From the NCBI RefSeq assembly GCF_014646655.1, contig NZ_BMNR01000009.1:1-64000 (forward strand): DNA of 64,000 nucleotides, read 5' to 3'. The position numbers and the translations under genes were made by a program. A model generated the notes under the pieces. That model worked only from the letters and a program-made list of their open reading frames with translations, did not search any database and had not been told where the DNA came from. The stretch comes from Yeosuana aromativorans. Lineage in GTDB: Bacteria; Bacteroidota; Bacteroidia; Flavobacteriales; Flavobacteriaceae. Position 1 is the first letter of the stretch, and each line of letters begins with the position of its first letter. This document shows positions 18,987 to 27,692 of the stretch, one piece after another.

Positions 18987-20774
18987 ATGAAAAACATATA
19001 TACCACAGTTCTTTCTATTTTATTCATTTTAAACACCATTGGACTTCTGGCCCAAACTGAAACAATTGCTTCAAACAGGAAAAGCATAAGTCTGGATGGC
19101 AAATGGAAGTACATAGTAGACCCCATGCAGAATGGTTATTATAATTACAGGTATCAAGTAAATCCAAATGGTTTTTTCAAAGACAAAAGGCCAACGGATG
19201 AAAGTGACTTGGTAGAGTACAGTTTTGACAATTCAGATCAATTGAATGTCCCTGGAGATTGGAATACCCAAAAAGAGAATTTGTTTTTTTACGAAGGAAC
19301 TATTTGGTACAAAAAATCATTTATTTATGTTAAGAATGGCTCGCGTGTATTTCTCTACTTCGGAGCGGTCAATTATGAAGCTAGGGTTTATCTGAATGGC
19401 GAGGAACTAGCTGTGCATCAAGGAGGTTTTACCCCATTTAATTTTGAAGTGACTGACTTGTTAAAATCAGGAAAAAACGATGTGGTAGTTAAGGTGGACA
19501 ATACTCGTAAACCAGAGCAAATCCCTACTGTTAATAGCGACTGGTACAACTTTGGAGGTATCACGCGTTCCGTTAGATTGATTGAAGTGCCTCAGACATT
19601 CATTCAGGACTATTCAATACAACTAAAAAAAGGTTCACTATCAGAAGTGGAAGGATGGGTCAAACTTCAAGGGCCTTCCCGTAGTTTGGTGAAGATAGAG
19701 ATTCCTGAAGAAAAAATATCAATAATAGCACAGCCTGATGCAAATGGTTTGGCCAAAGTGACTTTCAAAAGCAAGTTAAATCTGTGGTCAGATATCAATC
19801 CAAAGCTTTATGAGGTGAAGATTACCACTAAAGAAGACACAATTACAGACAAAATCGGATTTAGAAGCATTGAGGTAAATGGACGTGATATTCTGCTTAA
19901 TGGTAAATCAGTTTTTTTAAAAGGGATTTCTATCCATGAAGTAGCTCCTTTTACTGCCGGAAGAGTGATTGCACCCGAGCAATGTCGTACATTGCTTAAT
20001 TGGGCCAAAGAACTTGGATGTAATTTTGTGAGGTTGGCACATTATCCCCACAATGAGGATATGGTTCGCATGGCCGATGAAATGGGACTTATGGTTTGGT
20101 CAGAGATTCCTGTCTATTGGACTATCGATTGGAAAAATGAGAACGTTTTTTCTCATGCACAAAAACAATTGCTTGACATGATAGCCCGGGACAAAAACAG
20201 AGCTGCGGTGATTATGTGGTCTGTTGCCAATGAAACACCAATTAGTGAAGCAAGAACAGACTTTCTAAGAAGATTGGTAGAAACTGCTCGTGAAGTTGAT
20301 TCTACAAGGCTTCTAACCGGAGCCCTAGAACCTCATGGTAGTGATAGTTTACGACTTTTGGATGATCCCTTTGGTCAATACCTTGATGTGATAGGGGTTA
20401 ACAACTATTGTGGTTGGTATTATGAAACCCCTTCGTTCTGTTCTGATGTTAAATGGAAAATGATCTACGAAAAACCACTAATAATAAGCGAATTTGGGGG
20501 TGGTGCGCTCCAAGGACTGCATGGCAACGAATCAGAGAGGTGGACCGAGGAATATCAAGAAGCCGTTTATAAAAACAACATTGATATGCTTGAAAACATA
20601 CCTTATTTAAGAGGTACTACGCCATGGATATTAATGGATTTTTTGTCGGCAAGGCGTCCGCTACCTAATATTCAAGATTATTGGAACCGTAAAGGGTTAA
20701 TTTCTGATCGAGGCATAAAAAAGAAAGCATTTTATACTTTACAAAAGTATTACTTAAAAGAGAATAGCAATTAA
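18987..20774 (+). CDS. GH2 beta-glucuronidase
   Basis: The 595-residue protein has a signal peptide, then a sugar-binding jelly roll (about 30-200), an immunoglobulin-like domain (about 205-295) and a TIM barrel. The likely acid/base is Glu416 in SVANETP and the nucleophile Glu502 in IISEFGG. An N-x-K motif (Asn567-Arg-Lys569) stands where E. coli beta-glucuronidase has Asn566 and Lys568, the pair that recognises the uronate carboxylate. This favours beta-glucuronidase over beta-galactosidase. Length matches the E. coli enzyme (603). It is the last enzyme of the operon and would act on glucuronate exposed after de-esterification by the CE15-like protein. Confidence in the family is high and in glucuronate specificity good. 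Confidence 0.87.
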   Translation: MKNIYTTVLSILFILNTIGLLAQTETIASNRKSISLDGKWKYIVDPMQNGYYNYRYQVNPNGFFKDKRPTDESDLVEYSFDNSDQLNVPGDWNTQKENLFFYEGTIWYKKSFIYVKNGSRVFLYFGAVNYEARVYLNGEELAVHQGGFTPFNFEVTDLLKSGKNDVVVKVDNTRKPEQIPTVNSDWYNFGGITRSVRLIEVPQTFIQDYSIQLKKGSLSEVEGWVKLQGPSRSLVKIEIPEEKISIIAQPDANGLAKVTFKSKLNLWSDINPKLYEVKITTKEDTITDKIGFRSIEVNGRDILLNGKSVFLKGISIHEVAPFTAGRVIAPEQCRTLLNWAKELGCNFVRLAHYPHNEDMVRMADEMGLMVWSEIPVYWTIDWKNENVFSHAQKQLLDMIARDKNRAAVIMWSVANETPISEARTDFLRRLVETAREVDSTRLLTGALEPHGSDSLRLLDDPFGQYLDVIGVNNYCGWYYETPSFCSDVKWKMIYEKPLIISEFGGGALQGLHGNESERWTEEYQEAVYKNNIDMLENIPYLRGTTPWILMDFLSARRPLPNIQDYWNRKGLISDRGIKKKAFYTLQKYYLKENSN

Positions 20775-21017
20775 TAAAACTTAATGATTGAGTTTTTTCA
20801 TTGGATTTACAAAAATTTTATACAATTAAGTTTAAACTGGTTTGCTAATTTTTTTTAATAGTGAAGTAATTCAAATATTAGGGTAAATAAAAAAATATTA
20901 ATGTCCAAAAGGTTTCATTCATAAAAATATTGGATCATTAAAGTATAAACTGGACTTACTATATTTGACTGGACATTAAGTTTAGGGAATAACAGTTACA
21001 TAATTTACCTTCGGATT

Positions 21018-21323
21018 ATGTCAAAACGCAAAAGAAATTACACAACAGACTTTAAGAAAAAAGCTGTAGAATTAATTTATGCCAGGGGCAGTATAGCCCA
21101 AGTATGCAGAGAAATGGATATTCCTTCCTCAGTACTGAGTAGCTGGCGAAGAGGAATTATTGAATATGATAAAAATAGTTTTCCAGGACGCGGTAAGTCA
21201 AAATTAACAGAAGAACAACGAGAGATTGCCAACTTGAAGAAACAATTAAAAGATATGCAATTAGAACGTGATATCTTAAAAAAGGCGATCAGCATCTTCT
21301 CCGAGAGCGACAGGAAAATTTAG
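21018..21323 (+). CDS. IS3-family transposase OrfA (helix-turn-helix)
   Basis: The 101-residue product has an N-terminal helix-turn-helix (SKRKRNYTTDFKKKAVELIY) and a C-terminal leucine-zipper-like helix (EEQREIANLKKQLKDMQLE), the standard OrfA build for binding IS ends and oligomerising. A slippery A-AAA-AAG heptamer is at 21,278-21,284, where IS3 elements usually shift by -1 to make OrfAB. Here the -1 frame closes soon after, and orfB is in the other alternative frame, suggesting an extra indel. OrfA itself looks intact. Confidence 0.88.
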   Translation: MSKRKRNYTTDFKKKAVELIYARGSIAQVCREMDIPSSVLSSWRRGIIEYDKNSFPGRGKSKLTEEQREIANLKKQLKDMQLERDILKKAISIFSESDRKI

Positions 21324-22197
21324 GCTCATAAAACATCATAAGTTTAAATTTCCAGTTGAGAAGATTTGTAGTACATTAGAAGTAAGTAAAAGCGGGTATT
21401 ATAATTAGTTGAAATCAGGCACATCCAATCGATGGTTAGAAAACGAAGCTGTATCTCTAGAAATGCATGATATTTTTCAAGATAGTTTTGAGAGTTACGG
21501 AGCTCCAAGAATTAGAATTGAATTGTTAAAACGAGGTTATCGTATTTCCAGACCTAGAGTCGCTAGACTGATGATGGCTAACAAATTATTTGCTAGAAGA
21601 AGACGTAAATTTATAGTGACTACGGATGCAAACCATAACTATCCTATAGCTCCTAATATCTTGAATCAAAATTTTTTAGTTAATAGAGAAAATCAAGTTT
21701 GGGTCTCGGACATTACTTATATATAACTTGGTCAAGGCTGGATGTATTTGACTGTCATTATAGACCTGTTCCATAGAAAAGTTGTAGGATGTTCAATGAG
21801 TCAAACATTAAGTACTAATGATACTATCATTCCTGCTTTCAATATGGCTGTAGCATCAAATACTATTACTGAAGAACTTATATTCCATTCTGATAGAGGG
21901 ACTCAATACGCTAGTTATAAATTTACCAATATCTTAAAAAGCTATAAAGGACTTATAAAACAATCTATGAGCAGGAAAGGAAACTGCTGGGATAATGCAG
22001 TAGCTGAAAATTTCTTTAAAAGTTTAAAGGTAGAATGGGTATATAAGCACAATTACTGGCTTAGTTCAGAAGCTGATTTATCTATATTTCAATGGATAGA
22101 AACTTGGTATAACAGAAGAAGAATACACTCTTCTTTAGGGTATAAATCTATAGAAGGGTTTAAAATAGAAATGTTTAATCAAAAAGTAGCTGAATGA
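21307..22197 (+). pseudogene. IS3-family transposase OrfB, interrupted by two stop codons
   Basis: The DDE integrase frame reads KFPVEKICSTLEVSKSGYYN then TAG (21,406-21,408) where IS3 proteins have Trp. It resumes at LKSG and stops again at TAA (21,724-21,726) inside the DITYI...GQGWMYL segment that normally continues without break. The rest runs open to 22,197 and keeps the catalytic Asp region (HSDRGTQYAS) and Glu region (NCWDNAVAENFF). All parts are in one frame, so these are point nonsense mutations rather than frameshifts. The transposase is therefore inactive unless the stops are suppressed. Confidence 0.88.
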
Positions 22198-22290
22198 CTC
22201 TTATCTAATTGTCCTCTTTTTTATTGAAAGTCCATTTTACAAATTATTATAATTTATAAATCGCTATAAAATTATGGTTACAATTAACAT

Positions 22291-22304
22291 CACATAAACA
22301 TGTG
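22291..22304. promoter_or_regulatory. CACAT-N4-ATGTG inverted repeat upstream of the sensor kinase
   Basis: CACATAAACATGTG is a perfect 5-bp inverted repeat with a 4-bp spacer, 61 bp before the kinase start codon. The same architecture recurs before the response-regulator gene and, less perfectly, before the two genes after it. It is therefore a candidate binding site for the LuxR-type regulator, pointing to autoregulation. Confidence 0.5.
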
Positions 22305-22365
22305 ATTTTTAATTTTTGATTACGTTGAAATAAATGTTTTCTTAACTTTACTTTAAAAGCAATAA

Positions 22366-25300
22366 ATGATCCGTTTAATTTGTTTGAGCATTTTTTTTGT
22401 CGTCAATTTTTCAACATTTGGTCAAACCCGTAATGTGTTTAATCGGCTTTCTACTGCCGATGGTTTGAACTCAAATAAGATTAACTGCATTTGGCAAGAT
22501 AAAAAAGGCTTTTTTTGGATAGGAACTGAAAATGGAATTCAACGGTTTGATGGTAAAAAGTTTGTAACTTTTAGATCAGATGGATTGGACAATTCAATGC
22601 CCCCAATTGGGGTTGATCAAATATTGGATGCTGGAAATGGCAGATTCTGGCTGCGTCAGGGAAGAAATATAGGGCTGTATGATCCATTATCATTTAAATA
22701 TTTTCCAGTATCGGTTTTATCAGATAATAAATCAACCACAAATTGGGATCCAACACTATTTAAAGATAGCAAGGGAAATGTTTTTCTTTATAATATTGGC
22801 TCAAATTTGATGTGCTTTGACAAAACAAGCAATGCATTTTCAGACAAGAAATTACCAATTAAAATACCCGAAAAATGGTTGGTCAATTATCTTTATGAAG
22901 ATGTTGAAGATAACAAATACTACATATGTAGTAACAAAGGTATAGCTGTTTATAACGCCAACACTCAAGAGCTAAACTTTGATAATCTTAATCATGATAA
23001 AAAATCAAATCCTGGTTTGTCAGGCTTTAAGTTTGTTTATAATTTTTACATAGACAGCAAAAAAACCTGGTGGATATTTTATTGGGATACTCAACCACGT
23101 AATGAAGCATATGTGGTTAGCCATATAAACCCTGAAACTGGAGTATTGATTGATAATGTTTCAGCGAAATTAGTTGATAATGATAGACACGAACAGTTTG
23201 ATTGGATATTTGAAACAAATGATGATCAGCTTTGGATAGGAGGGGTTAACACCCTTTTAAATAAAGACGAAATCAATCACACATTTATTCAAAATAATAA
23301 ATCTTTTAAAGCCGAATTTGATATAAACTGTAGAGTAATAAAACAAATGTTTGAAGATAGAGAAAACAATTTGTGGTTTTGTACAGATAATGGTTTATAT
23401 GTAATTGGAAATGATCAAAAAAGTGTTTTCAATTATGTGTTTGAAAACGGTTATAATGATGATTTATTAATTAATTCTATTTTGGAGACTAATGATCTTG
23501 AAAGTTGGATAAGCGTTTGGGGGAAAGAAATTCAAGTTTTTGACGAGCATTTCAAAAAGCAAGATGTTAATCTTTATAAAGGATTGAAAGATGATTATTT
23601 AAAAATGTCATGGTCATTATGTCAGCATAGTTCAAGCGGTTTAATTTGGGCAGGCTGTCAAAACGGAAATATAGTAGTCTTTGAACCAAAAGCCAAAAAA
23701 GCTATTCATGTTTTAAATCCCCCTGGAATACAGATGGCTTCTGTGCGTCAGATTATTGAAGACAAAAAAGGGGATTTATGGTTTGGTGCACAAAACGGAA
23801 AATTATTTAAATGGAATAAAGGAGATAAAATCATCAATCAGAATTTTAAAGTAGTAAATGATTTTAATGCAGCAATTTTCTGTTTATATATTGATTCACT
23901 TGATCGTATTTGGATTGGAACAAGGAAGAGAGGGGTATTTGTTCTAGATAGTACAGGTACTAAAGAGCTATTTCATTTTTTTGATGAGGAAGATAATGGC
24001 TCAAAGCAATTTAGTAATAATGTTTATGATATAGAACAATATAATGACAGTATTTTTTTTGTTAGCAACGGCCTTTTGAATATTTTGGATATTAACTCTC
24101 AAAAAGTAAAACAATTATCACAATATGATGGATTACCAGGGACTAATGTGTCAAAACTAATAAAAGATAAGGAAGATATACTATGGTTTACTTGTAACAA
24201 TGGATTGGGAAGCTTTAATTATAAGAAAAATATATTTGCTTCTTACACCAATAAAAATGGTTTTGCATATGCTGAAAAACCAGCCTATGCAAAGTTTAAA
24301 ATGCAAAATGGGGAAATATGGTTTGGAGGGGAAAACTCTCTTTATGGGTTCGTTCCAGAAGAATTATCTCCTAAATCAACTCCATTTAATGTAACGTTAA
24401 CAGATTTTAAATTATTAAACAAGTTTATACCACTTGACTCGCTTATGGCTTATAAAAAAGTTTATTTAAAGCCTGATCAAAATACATTCACTATTTATTT
24501 TTCATCTTTAAGTTACTCACAACAAGATAGACTATTGTATTATTATAAAATGGATGGAATAAACAATGACTGGATTAGAGCGGACCAAGAACATGCTGCC
24601 AAATACACTGTTTTGCCTCCCGGAGATTATACTTTCAATGTTAAGTGTGTCAATTTGCAAGGAGAGGAGTCAAGTAGTATTACGTCTCTAAGTTTAATTG
24701 TCTTGCCTCAATTTTATCAAACGTGGTGGTTTATAGCTATGGCCTTGGTTGTTATTTGTGCAATTACATATTTTATTTATCGCCAACATATCAACAAGAT
24801 ATTAGCTGTGGAATTAATAAGAAACAAGGTTGCTAGAGATTTACATGATGATATTGGCTCCACTTTAAGTACTATAAATATTCTTAGCTCAATGGCTAAA
24901 AGTAAGATGAATACAGATCCCGTTAAAACCAGTTCATATATTAGTAGGATTACAGATAATAGTCAGCAAATGATGGAGGCTATGGATGATATTGTTTGGA
25001 GCATAAAACCGGATAATGATAGCATGCAAAAAATTGTGGCGCGTATGCGCGAATATGCTTCTGGAATACTTGAAACAAAAGATATAGAAATTAATTTCAA
25101 TGTTAGCGAACAAGTACTCTCACTTAAGTTAAATATGGAAGCACGTCGTGATGTGTTCCTAATATTCAAGGAAGCCATAAATAATATAGCAAAATATTCG
25201 CTATGTACTAAAGCTGAAATGTCTTTAAGATATCAAAATCAAAAGCTTATAATGAAAATAGAAGATAATGGTATAGGTTTTAATGTTGATTTGGCAGATG

Positions 25301-25419
25301 GGGGGAATGGTATTGGAAACATGAGGAAGAGAGCAGAATCTTTGAATGGAATAATTGAAATTAAAAGTAAAGAAAAAGAAGGAACAACAGTTATCCTAAA
25401 TTTGCCTGTTAATATGTGA
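22366..25419 (+). CDS. Propeller-type sensor histidine kinase (NarX/LytS-like kinase core)
   Basis: The 1017-residue protein has a signal peptide and a periplasmic two-component propeller (about residues 25-690, repeats such as KKGFFWIGTENGIQRFDG and DSLDRIWIGTRKRG). A Y_Y_Y domain follows (about 700-780) and one membrane helix near 788-810 (WWFIAMALVVICAITYFIY). The cytoplasmic part is a HisKA_3 domain with phospho-acceptor His827 in RDLHDDIGSTLS and a HATPase domain (DNGIGF, GNGIGNM). Unlike the HTCS at 1113 it has no receiver or DNA-binding domain. Its partner is the response regulator 63 bp downstream. Extracellular propellers of this kind often sense sugars, but the ligand is unknown, and the following genes are not an obvious PUL. 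Confidence 0.92.
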   Translation: MIRLICLSIFFVVNFSTFGQTRNVFNRLSTADGLNSNKINCIWQDKKGFFWIGTENGIQRFDGKKFVTFRSDGLDNSMPPIGVDQILDAGNGRFWLRQGRNIGLYDPLSFKYFPVSVLSDNKSTTNWDPTLFKDSKGNVFLYNIGSNLMCFDKTSNAFSDKKLPIKIPEKWLVNYLYEDVEDNKYYICSNKGIAVYNANTQELNFDNLNHDKKSNPGLSGFKFVYNFYIDSKKTWWIFYWDTQPRNEAYVVSHINPETGVLIDNVSAKLVDNDRHEQFDWIFETNDDQLWIGGVNTLLNKDEINHTFIQNNKSFKAEFDINCRVIKQMFEDRENNLWFCTDNGLYVIGNDQKSVFNYVFENGYNDDLLINSILETNDLESWISVWGKEIQVFDEHFKKQDVNLYKGLKDDYLKMSWSLCQHSSSGLIWAGCQNGNIVVFEPKAKKAIHVLNPPGIQMASVRQIIEDKKGDLWFGAQNGKLFKWNKGDKIINQNFKVVNDFNAAIFCLYIDSLDRIWIGTRKRGVFVLDSTGTKELFHFFDEEDNGSKQFSNNVYDIEQYNDSIFFVSNGLLNILDINSQKVKQLSQYDGLPGTNVSKLIKDKEDILWFTCNNGLGSFNYKKNIFASYTNKNGFAYAEKPAYAKFKMQNGEIWFGGENSLYGFVPEELSPKSTPFNVTLTDFKLLNKFIPLDSLMAYKKVYLKPDQNTFTIYFSSLSYSQQDRLLYYYKMDGINNDWIRADQEHAAKYTVLPPGDYTFNVKCVNLQGEESSSITSLSLIVLPQFYQTWWFIAMALVVICAITYFIYRQHINKILAVELIRNKVARDLHDDIGSTLSTINILSSMAKSKMNTDPVKTSSYISRITDNSQQMMEAMDDIVWSIKPDNDSMQKIVARMREYASGILETKDIEINFNVSEQVLSLKLNMEARRDVFLIFKEAINNIAKYSLCTKAEMSLRYQNQKLIMKIEDNGIGFNVDLADGGNGIGNMRKRAESLNGIIEIKSKEKEGTTVILNLPVNM

Positions 25420-25423
25420 TTTT

Positions 25424-25437
25424 CACATATTTATGTG
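25424..25437. promoter_or_regulatory. CACAT-N4-ATGTG inverted repeat upstream of the response regulator
   Basis: CACATATTTATGTG repeats the pattern at 22,291 with an unrelated spacer. It starts 5 bp after the kinase stop and ends 23 bp before a -7 box (25,461-25,468). An overlapping inverted repeat, ATATGTGA (25,412-25,419) with TCACATAT (25,423-25,430), straddles the kinase stop codon. Confidence 0.5.
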
Positions 25438-25460
25438 TATTTTTTTTGATTTTGCGTTTG

Positions 25461-25468
25461 TATTTTTG
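25461..25468 (+). promoter_or_regulatory. Candidate -7 box of the response-regulator gene
   Basis: TATTTTTG fits TAnnTTTG and stands 14 bp before the start codon at 25,483, giving a very short leader. It would let the regulator be transcribed separately from the kinase. Confidence 0.4.
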
Positions 25469-25482
25469 CAAATAAAAGTGTC

Positions 25483-26115
25483 ATGATAAAAGTACTTATT
25501 TATGAAGATAATCCACAACTAAGGGAAGGTTTAACCATGCTTATAGATGGTAGTGATGGTTTTAACGTTGTGGCTTCATACAAAAACTGTAACAATATCA
25601 TATCTGAACTTAAAACATGGAAACCCGATGTTATTTTGATGGATATTGATATGTCGGGAGTAAATGGATTAGAGGGACTCAAGAGAATAAGAGAAGTTGA
25701 TCAAGAAACAAAAGTATTGATGCTTACTGTTTTTGATGACAATAAAAACGTTTTTGAGGCTTTAAAAAATGGTGCAAATGGTTATTTGTTAAAAAAGACT
25801 CCTCCTGCAAAATTATTGGAATATATAGGAGATGTCGCTTCAGGCGGGGCTCCTATGACCTCATCAATTGCAACCCAAGTTCTTAAAATGTTTTCAGAAT
25901 TGCCCCACCAGACAAACAATGAATACAATTTAAGTGATCGTGAAAGACAAGTCCTTCAGTTTCTTGTAAATGGATACAGTTACAAGATGATTGCCAATGA
26001 CATGTTTATAGCTATAGATACGGTTCGATCCCATATTAAAAAAATCTACGAAAAGCTTCATGTTAACAGTAAAAGCGAAGCAGTTGCAAAAGCCTTTAAG
26101 GATAGATTGCTCTAG
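25483..26115 (+). CDS. LuxR/NarL-family response regulator
   Basis: The 210-residue protein has a receiver domain (residues 1-120, phospho-acceptor Asp54 in LMDIDMSG, conserved Lys in LLKKTPPAKLL) and a C-terminal LuxR-type helix-turn-helix (about 145-210, LSDRERQVLQFLVNGYSYKMIA...DTVRSHIKKIYEKL). It pairs with the HisKA_3 kinase just upstream, the usual match for NarL-type regulators. Inverted repeats CACAT-N4-ATG in front of kinase, regulator, serine hydrolase and cytochrome genes suggest a small local regulon that includes itself. Confidence 0.94.
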   Translation: MIKVLIYEDNPQLREGLTMLIDGSDGFNVVASYKNCNNIISELKTWKPDVILMDIDMSGVNGLEGLKRIREVDQETKVLMLTVFDDNKNVFEALKNGANGYLLKKTPPAKLLEYIGDVASGGAPMTSSIATQVLKMFSELPHQTNNEYNLSDRERQVLQFLVNGYSYKMIANDMFIAIDTVRSHIKKIYEKLHVNSKSEAVAKAFKDRLL

Positions 26116-26135
26116 ATAGATGAAGAAGCAGATAA

Positions 26136-26162
26136 GATGTGGTCATTAAATCACATCCTTTT
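26136..26162 (+). terminator. Terminator after the response regulator
   Basis: A GATGTG...CACATC stem with a 10-base AT-rich loop is followed by a T-rich tract. The same stem bases recur in the hairpin at 27,421. Confidence 0.55.
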
Positions 26163-26180
26163 TCATTTAAGCCTAACTTT

Positions 26181-26194
26181 CACCTTTTTATGCG
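26181..26194. promoter_or_regulatory. Degenerate CACAT-N4-ATG site before the serine hydrolase
   Basis: CACCTTTTTATGCG resembles the inverted repeats at 22,291 and 25,424 and is followed by ATTG, as is the copy at 27,472. It lies 100 bp upstream of the start codon. On its own it would not be convincing; the matched positions before consecutive genes make it worth noting. Confidence 0.35.
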
Positions 26195-26294
26195 ATTGCC
26201 TTGAAATAATTAACTTCATTTTTTTGTAGCAGAACAACTTTCAATTCTATTGAAAAGAAAAAGCTTTTTTAATAAATTAATTAAAACTAAAAAA

Positions 26295-27401
26295 ATGAAA
26301 ATTACAACACTAAAAAAGGCAAAATTATTGGCCTTAATTTTAATATTGCTTACCTCATTAGCAATTGCCCAAATTAAAAAAATAGACTCAATTTTAATCA
26401 CTTCAGCTAAAAACAATAACTTCTCTGGCTCGGTATTGATAGCAAAAAATGGACAAATACTTTACAAAAAAGTATTGGGTTATTCAAATCAGGAAAAGAA
26501 TGTTTTAAATAATGACCAAACCGCTTTTAGTATAGCTTCTGTTGGAAAGATTTTTACAGCTACACTTATTATGAAATATGTTGAATCCGGGCAACTTAAA
26601 TTGAGTGAGCCAATAAAAGCATATTTGCCGAATTTGTCTATTCCCAATAGTGATAAAATAACCATTCATCATTTACTGTCTCACACATCGGGTTTAGGAA
26701 ACTATATGGAGCATCCGCTAATTATTGAAAAAATGAATCAAAAAAGCATACGGATAGATGACATTATACCTTTAATAGAAGACCAACCATTGGTTTTTGA
26801 TGAACCGGGACAAAAACATCAATATTCAAATTCAGGATATATTATTTTAGGTAAGATTATTGAAAATCTTGCCAAAAAAAGCTATTCTGAAGTTCTATAT
26901 GAAGAGCTTTTAAATCCTTTGGCTATGAATTCAACTAAAATCAGTATAGATATGAACAATTTTAAAGGGATGGCTATTGGATACAGAAGGCTGATTCCTA
27001 ACGGAAATTGGGAATCAACAATGAATATGCTTCCAACACCACTTTCTGATGGAGGAATTTTCACAACAGCAAAGGATATTTTAAGCTTTGATTGGGCATT
27101 GTTCTCTGGGGTAATTTTAAAAGATAAAACGCTAGAACTAATGACTCAACAACATTCTGAAGGAGAACAACCGGGATTTGGAAAGATAGCTTATGGTTAC
27201 GGACTTATGCTGGATACATTTGAAGAAGGAATTAAATCTGTTGGACATAATGGAGGATCACCCGGTTATAATGCAGAATACAGACATTATAATATTGATA
27301 AAGACACTAATTATACACTCATTATTCTTTCAAACCATGAGCGAGTTATAAGGCCTATTTTCTTTGATATTCAGGAGATGATTTTAAATGGAAAGATTTG
27401 A
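26295..27401 (+). CDS. Secreted serine hydrolase, beta-lactamase/esterase family
   Basis: The 368-residue protein (counted from ATG 26,295) has a signal peptide (LILLTSLAIAQ) and the class C beta-lactamase-like fold. It has an SxxK motif SVGK (Ser82, Lys85), a Tyr-Ser-Asn motif in HQYSNSGYIILG, and an HNGGSPGYNAE segment in place of the KTG motif. Family members are peptidases, esterases or penicillin-binding-like hydrolases; real beta-lactamase activity is not implied. The frame can be extended to a TTG at 26,250, but the ATG has the better signal peptide. It follows the two-component pair and has its own upstream CACAT-like site. A second family member lies at 33,290. Confidence 0.85.
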   Translation: MKITTLKKAKLLALILILLTSLAIAQIKKIDSILITSAKNNNFSGSVLIAKNGQILYKKVLGYSNQEKNVLNNDQTAFSIASVGKIFTATLIMKYVESGQLKLSEPIKAYLPNLSIPNSDKITIHHLLSHTSGLGNYMEHPLIIEKMNQKSIRIDDIIPLIEDQPLVFDEPGQKHQYSNSGYIILGKIIENLAKKSYSEVLYEELLNPLAMNSTKISIDMNNFKGMAIGYRRLIPNGNWESTMNMLPTPLSDGGIFTTAKDILSFDWALFSGVILKDKTLELMTQQHSEGEQPGFGKIAYGYGLMLDTFEEGIKSVGHNGGSPGYNAEYRHYNIDKDTNYTLIILSNHERVIRPIFFDIQEMILNGKI

Positions 27402-27420
27402 TAAAATCATTATTGCTTAC

Positions 27421-27451
27421 AGAAAGATGTGATTTTAAATCACATCTTTCT
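27421..27451 (+). terminator. Self-complementary hairpin after the serine hydrolase
   Basis: Fifteen bases on each side (AGAAAGATGTGATTT and AAATCACATCTTTCT) are perfectly complementary around a single central base. In RNA this would form a long stem with a small AT loop, followed by TTGTTTCT. It is probably a bidirectional terminator; its core TGTGA...TCACA resembles a CRP box, but the spacer is one base too long. Confidence 0.6.
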
Positions 27452-27471
27452 TGTTTCTAATATATCATTTT

Positions 27472-27485
27472 CACATTTTCATGCT
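27472..27485. promoter_or_regulatory. CACAT-N4-ATG site upstream of the cytochrome c gene
   Basis: CACATTTTCATGCT keeps the left half-site and the ATG core of the repeats at 22,291 and 25,424. It is 207 bp before the start codon. The following ATTG matches the site at 26,181. Confidence 0.35.
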
Positions 27486-27692
27486 ATTGTCAAATTTTGA
27501 AATTGATACGTTCTTTGTATTGGAAAATTTTATTTATCAAAGTTATATTATGGGAGCAAAAACCTTTTACTGACAAAACATAATATATAAAATCAAAACA
27601 AAAAGGATTTAATCAGTCTTGTAACAAAATTTATTGGCTATCGTCATTAAATCTTTTAAAAATCAATCATCAATCAAAAAACGAACAAAATC

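Larger units (their letters stand above)
20951..22234 (+). mobile_element. IS3-family insertion sequence, full length but degenerate
   Basis: Terminal repeats TGGACTTACTATA (left, from 20,951) and the complement of TCAATAAAAAAG...-side end TTGAAAGTCCA (right, to 22,234) bound a 1284-bp element with IS3-type orfA and orfB. The ends share the outer TGGACTT. Immediate flanks are AAC on the left and TTT on the right, so no 3-4 bp target duplication remains. orfB has two in-frame stops. The 3' portion closely matches the relic at 785-1126. Such paired copies on both sides of the PUL could have helped move or rearrange it. Confidence 0.88.

Noticed and set aside
22366-26115. Kinase and regulator as controllers of the upstream GH110 PUL
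   Set aside because: A degenerate IS separates them, the PUL has its own HTCS, and the shared inverted repeats occur only before kinase, regulator and downstream genes.
27421-27451. Long palindrome read as a CRP-type operator
   Set aside because: The TGTGA...TCACA spacer is 7 rather than 6 bases, and its place right after a stop codon with 15-bp arms fits a terminator better.
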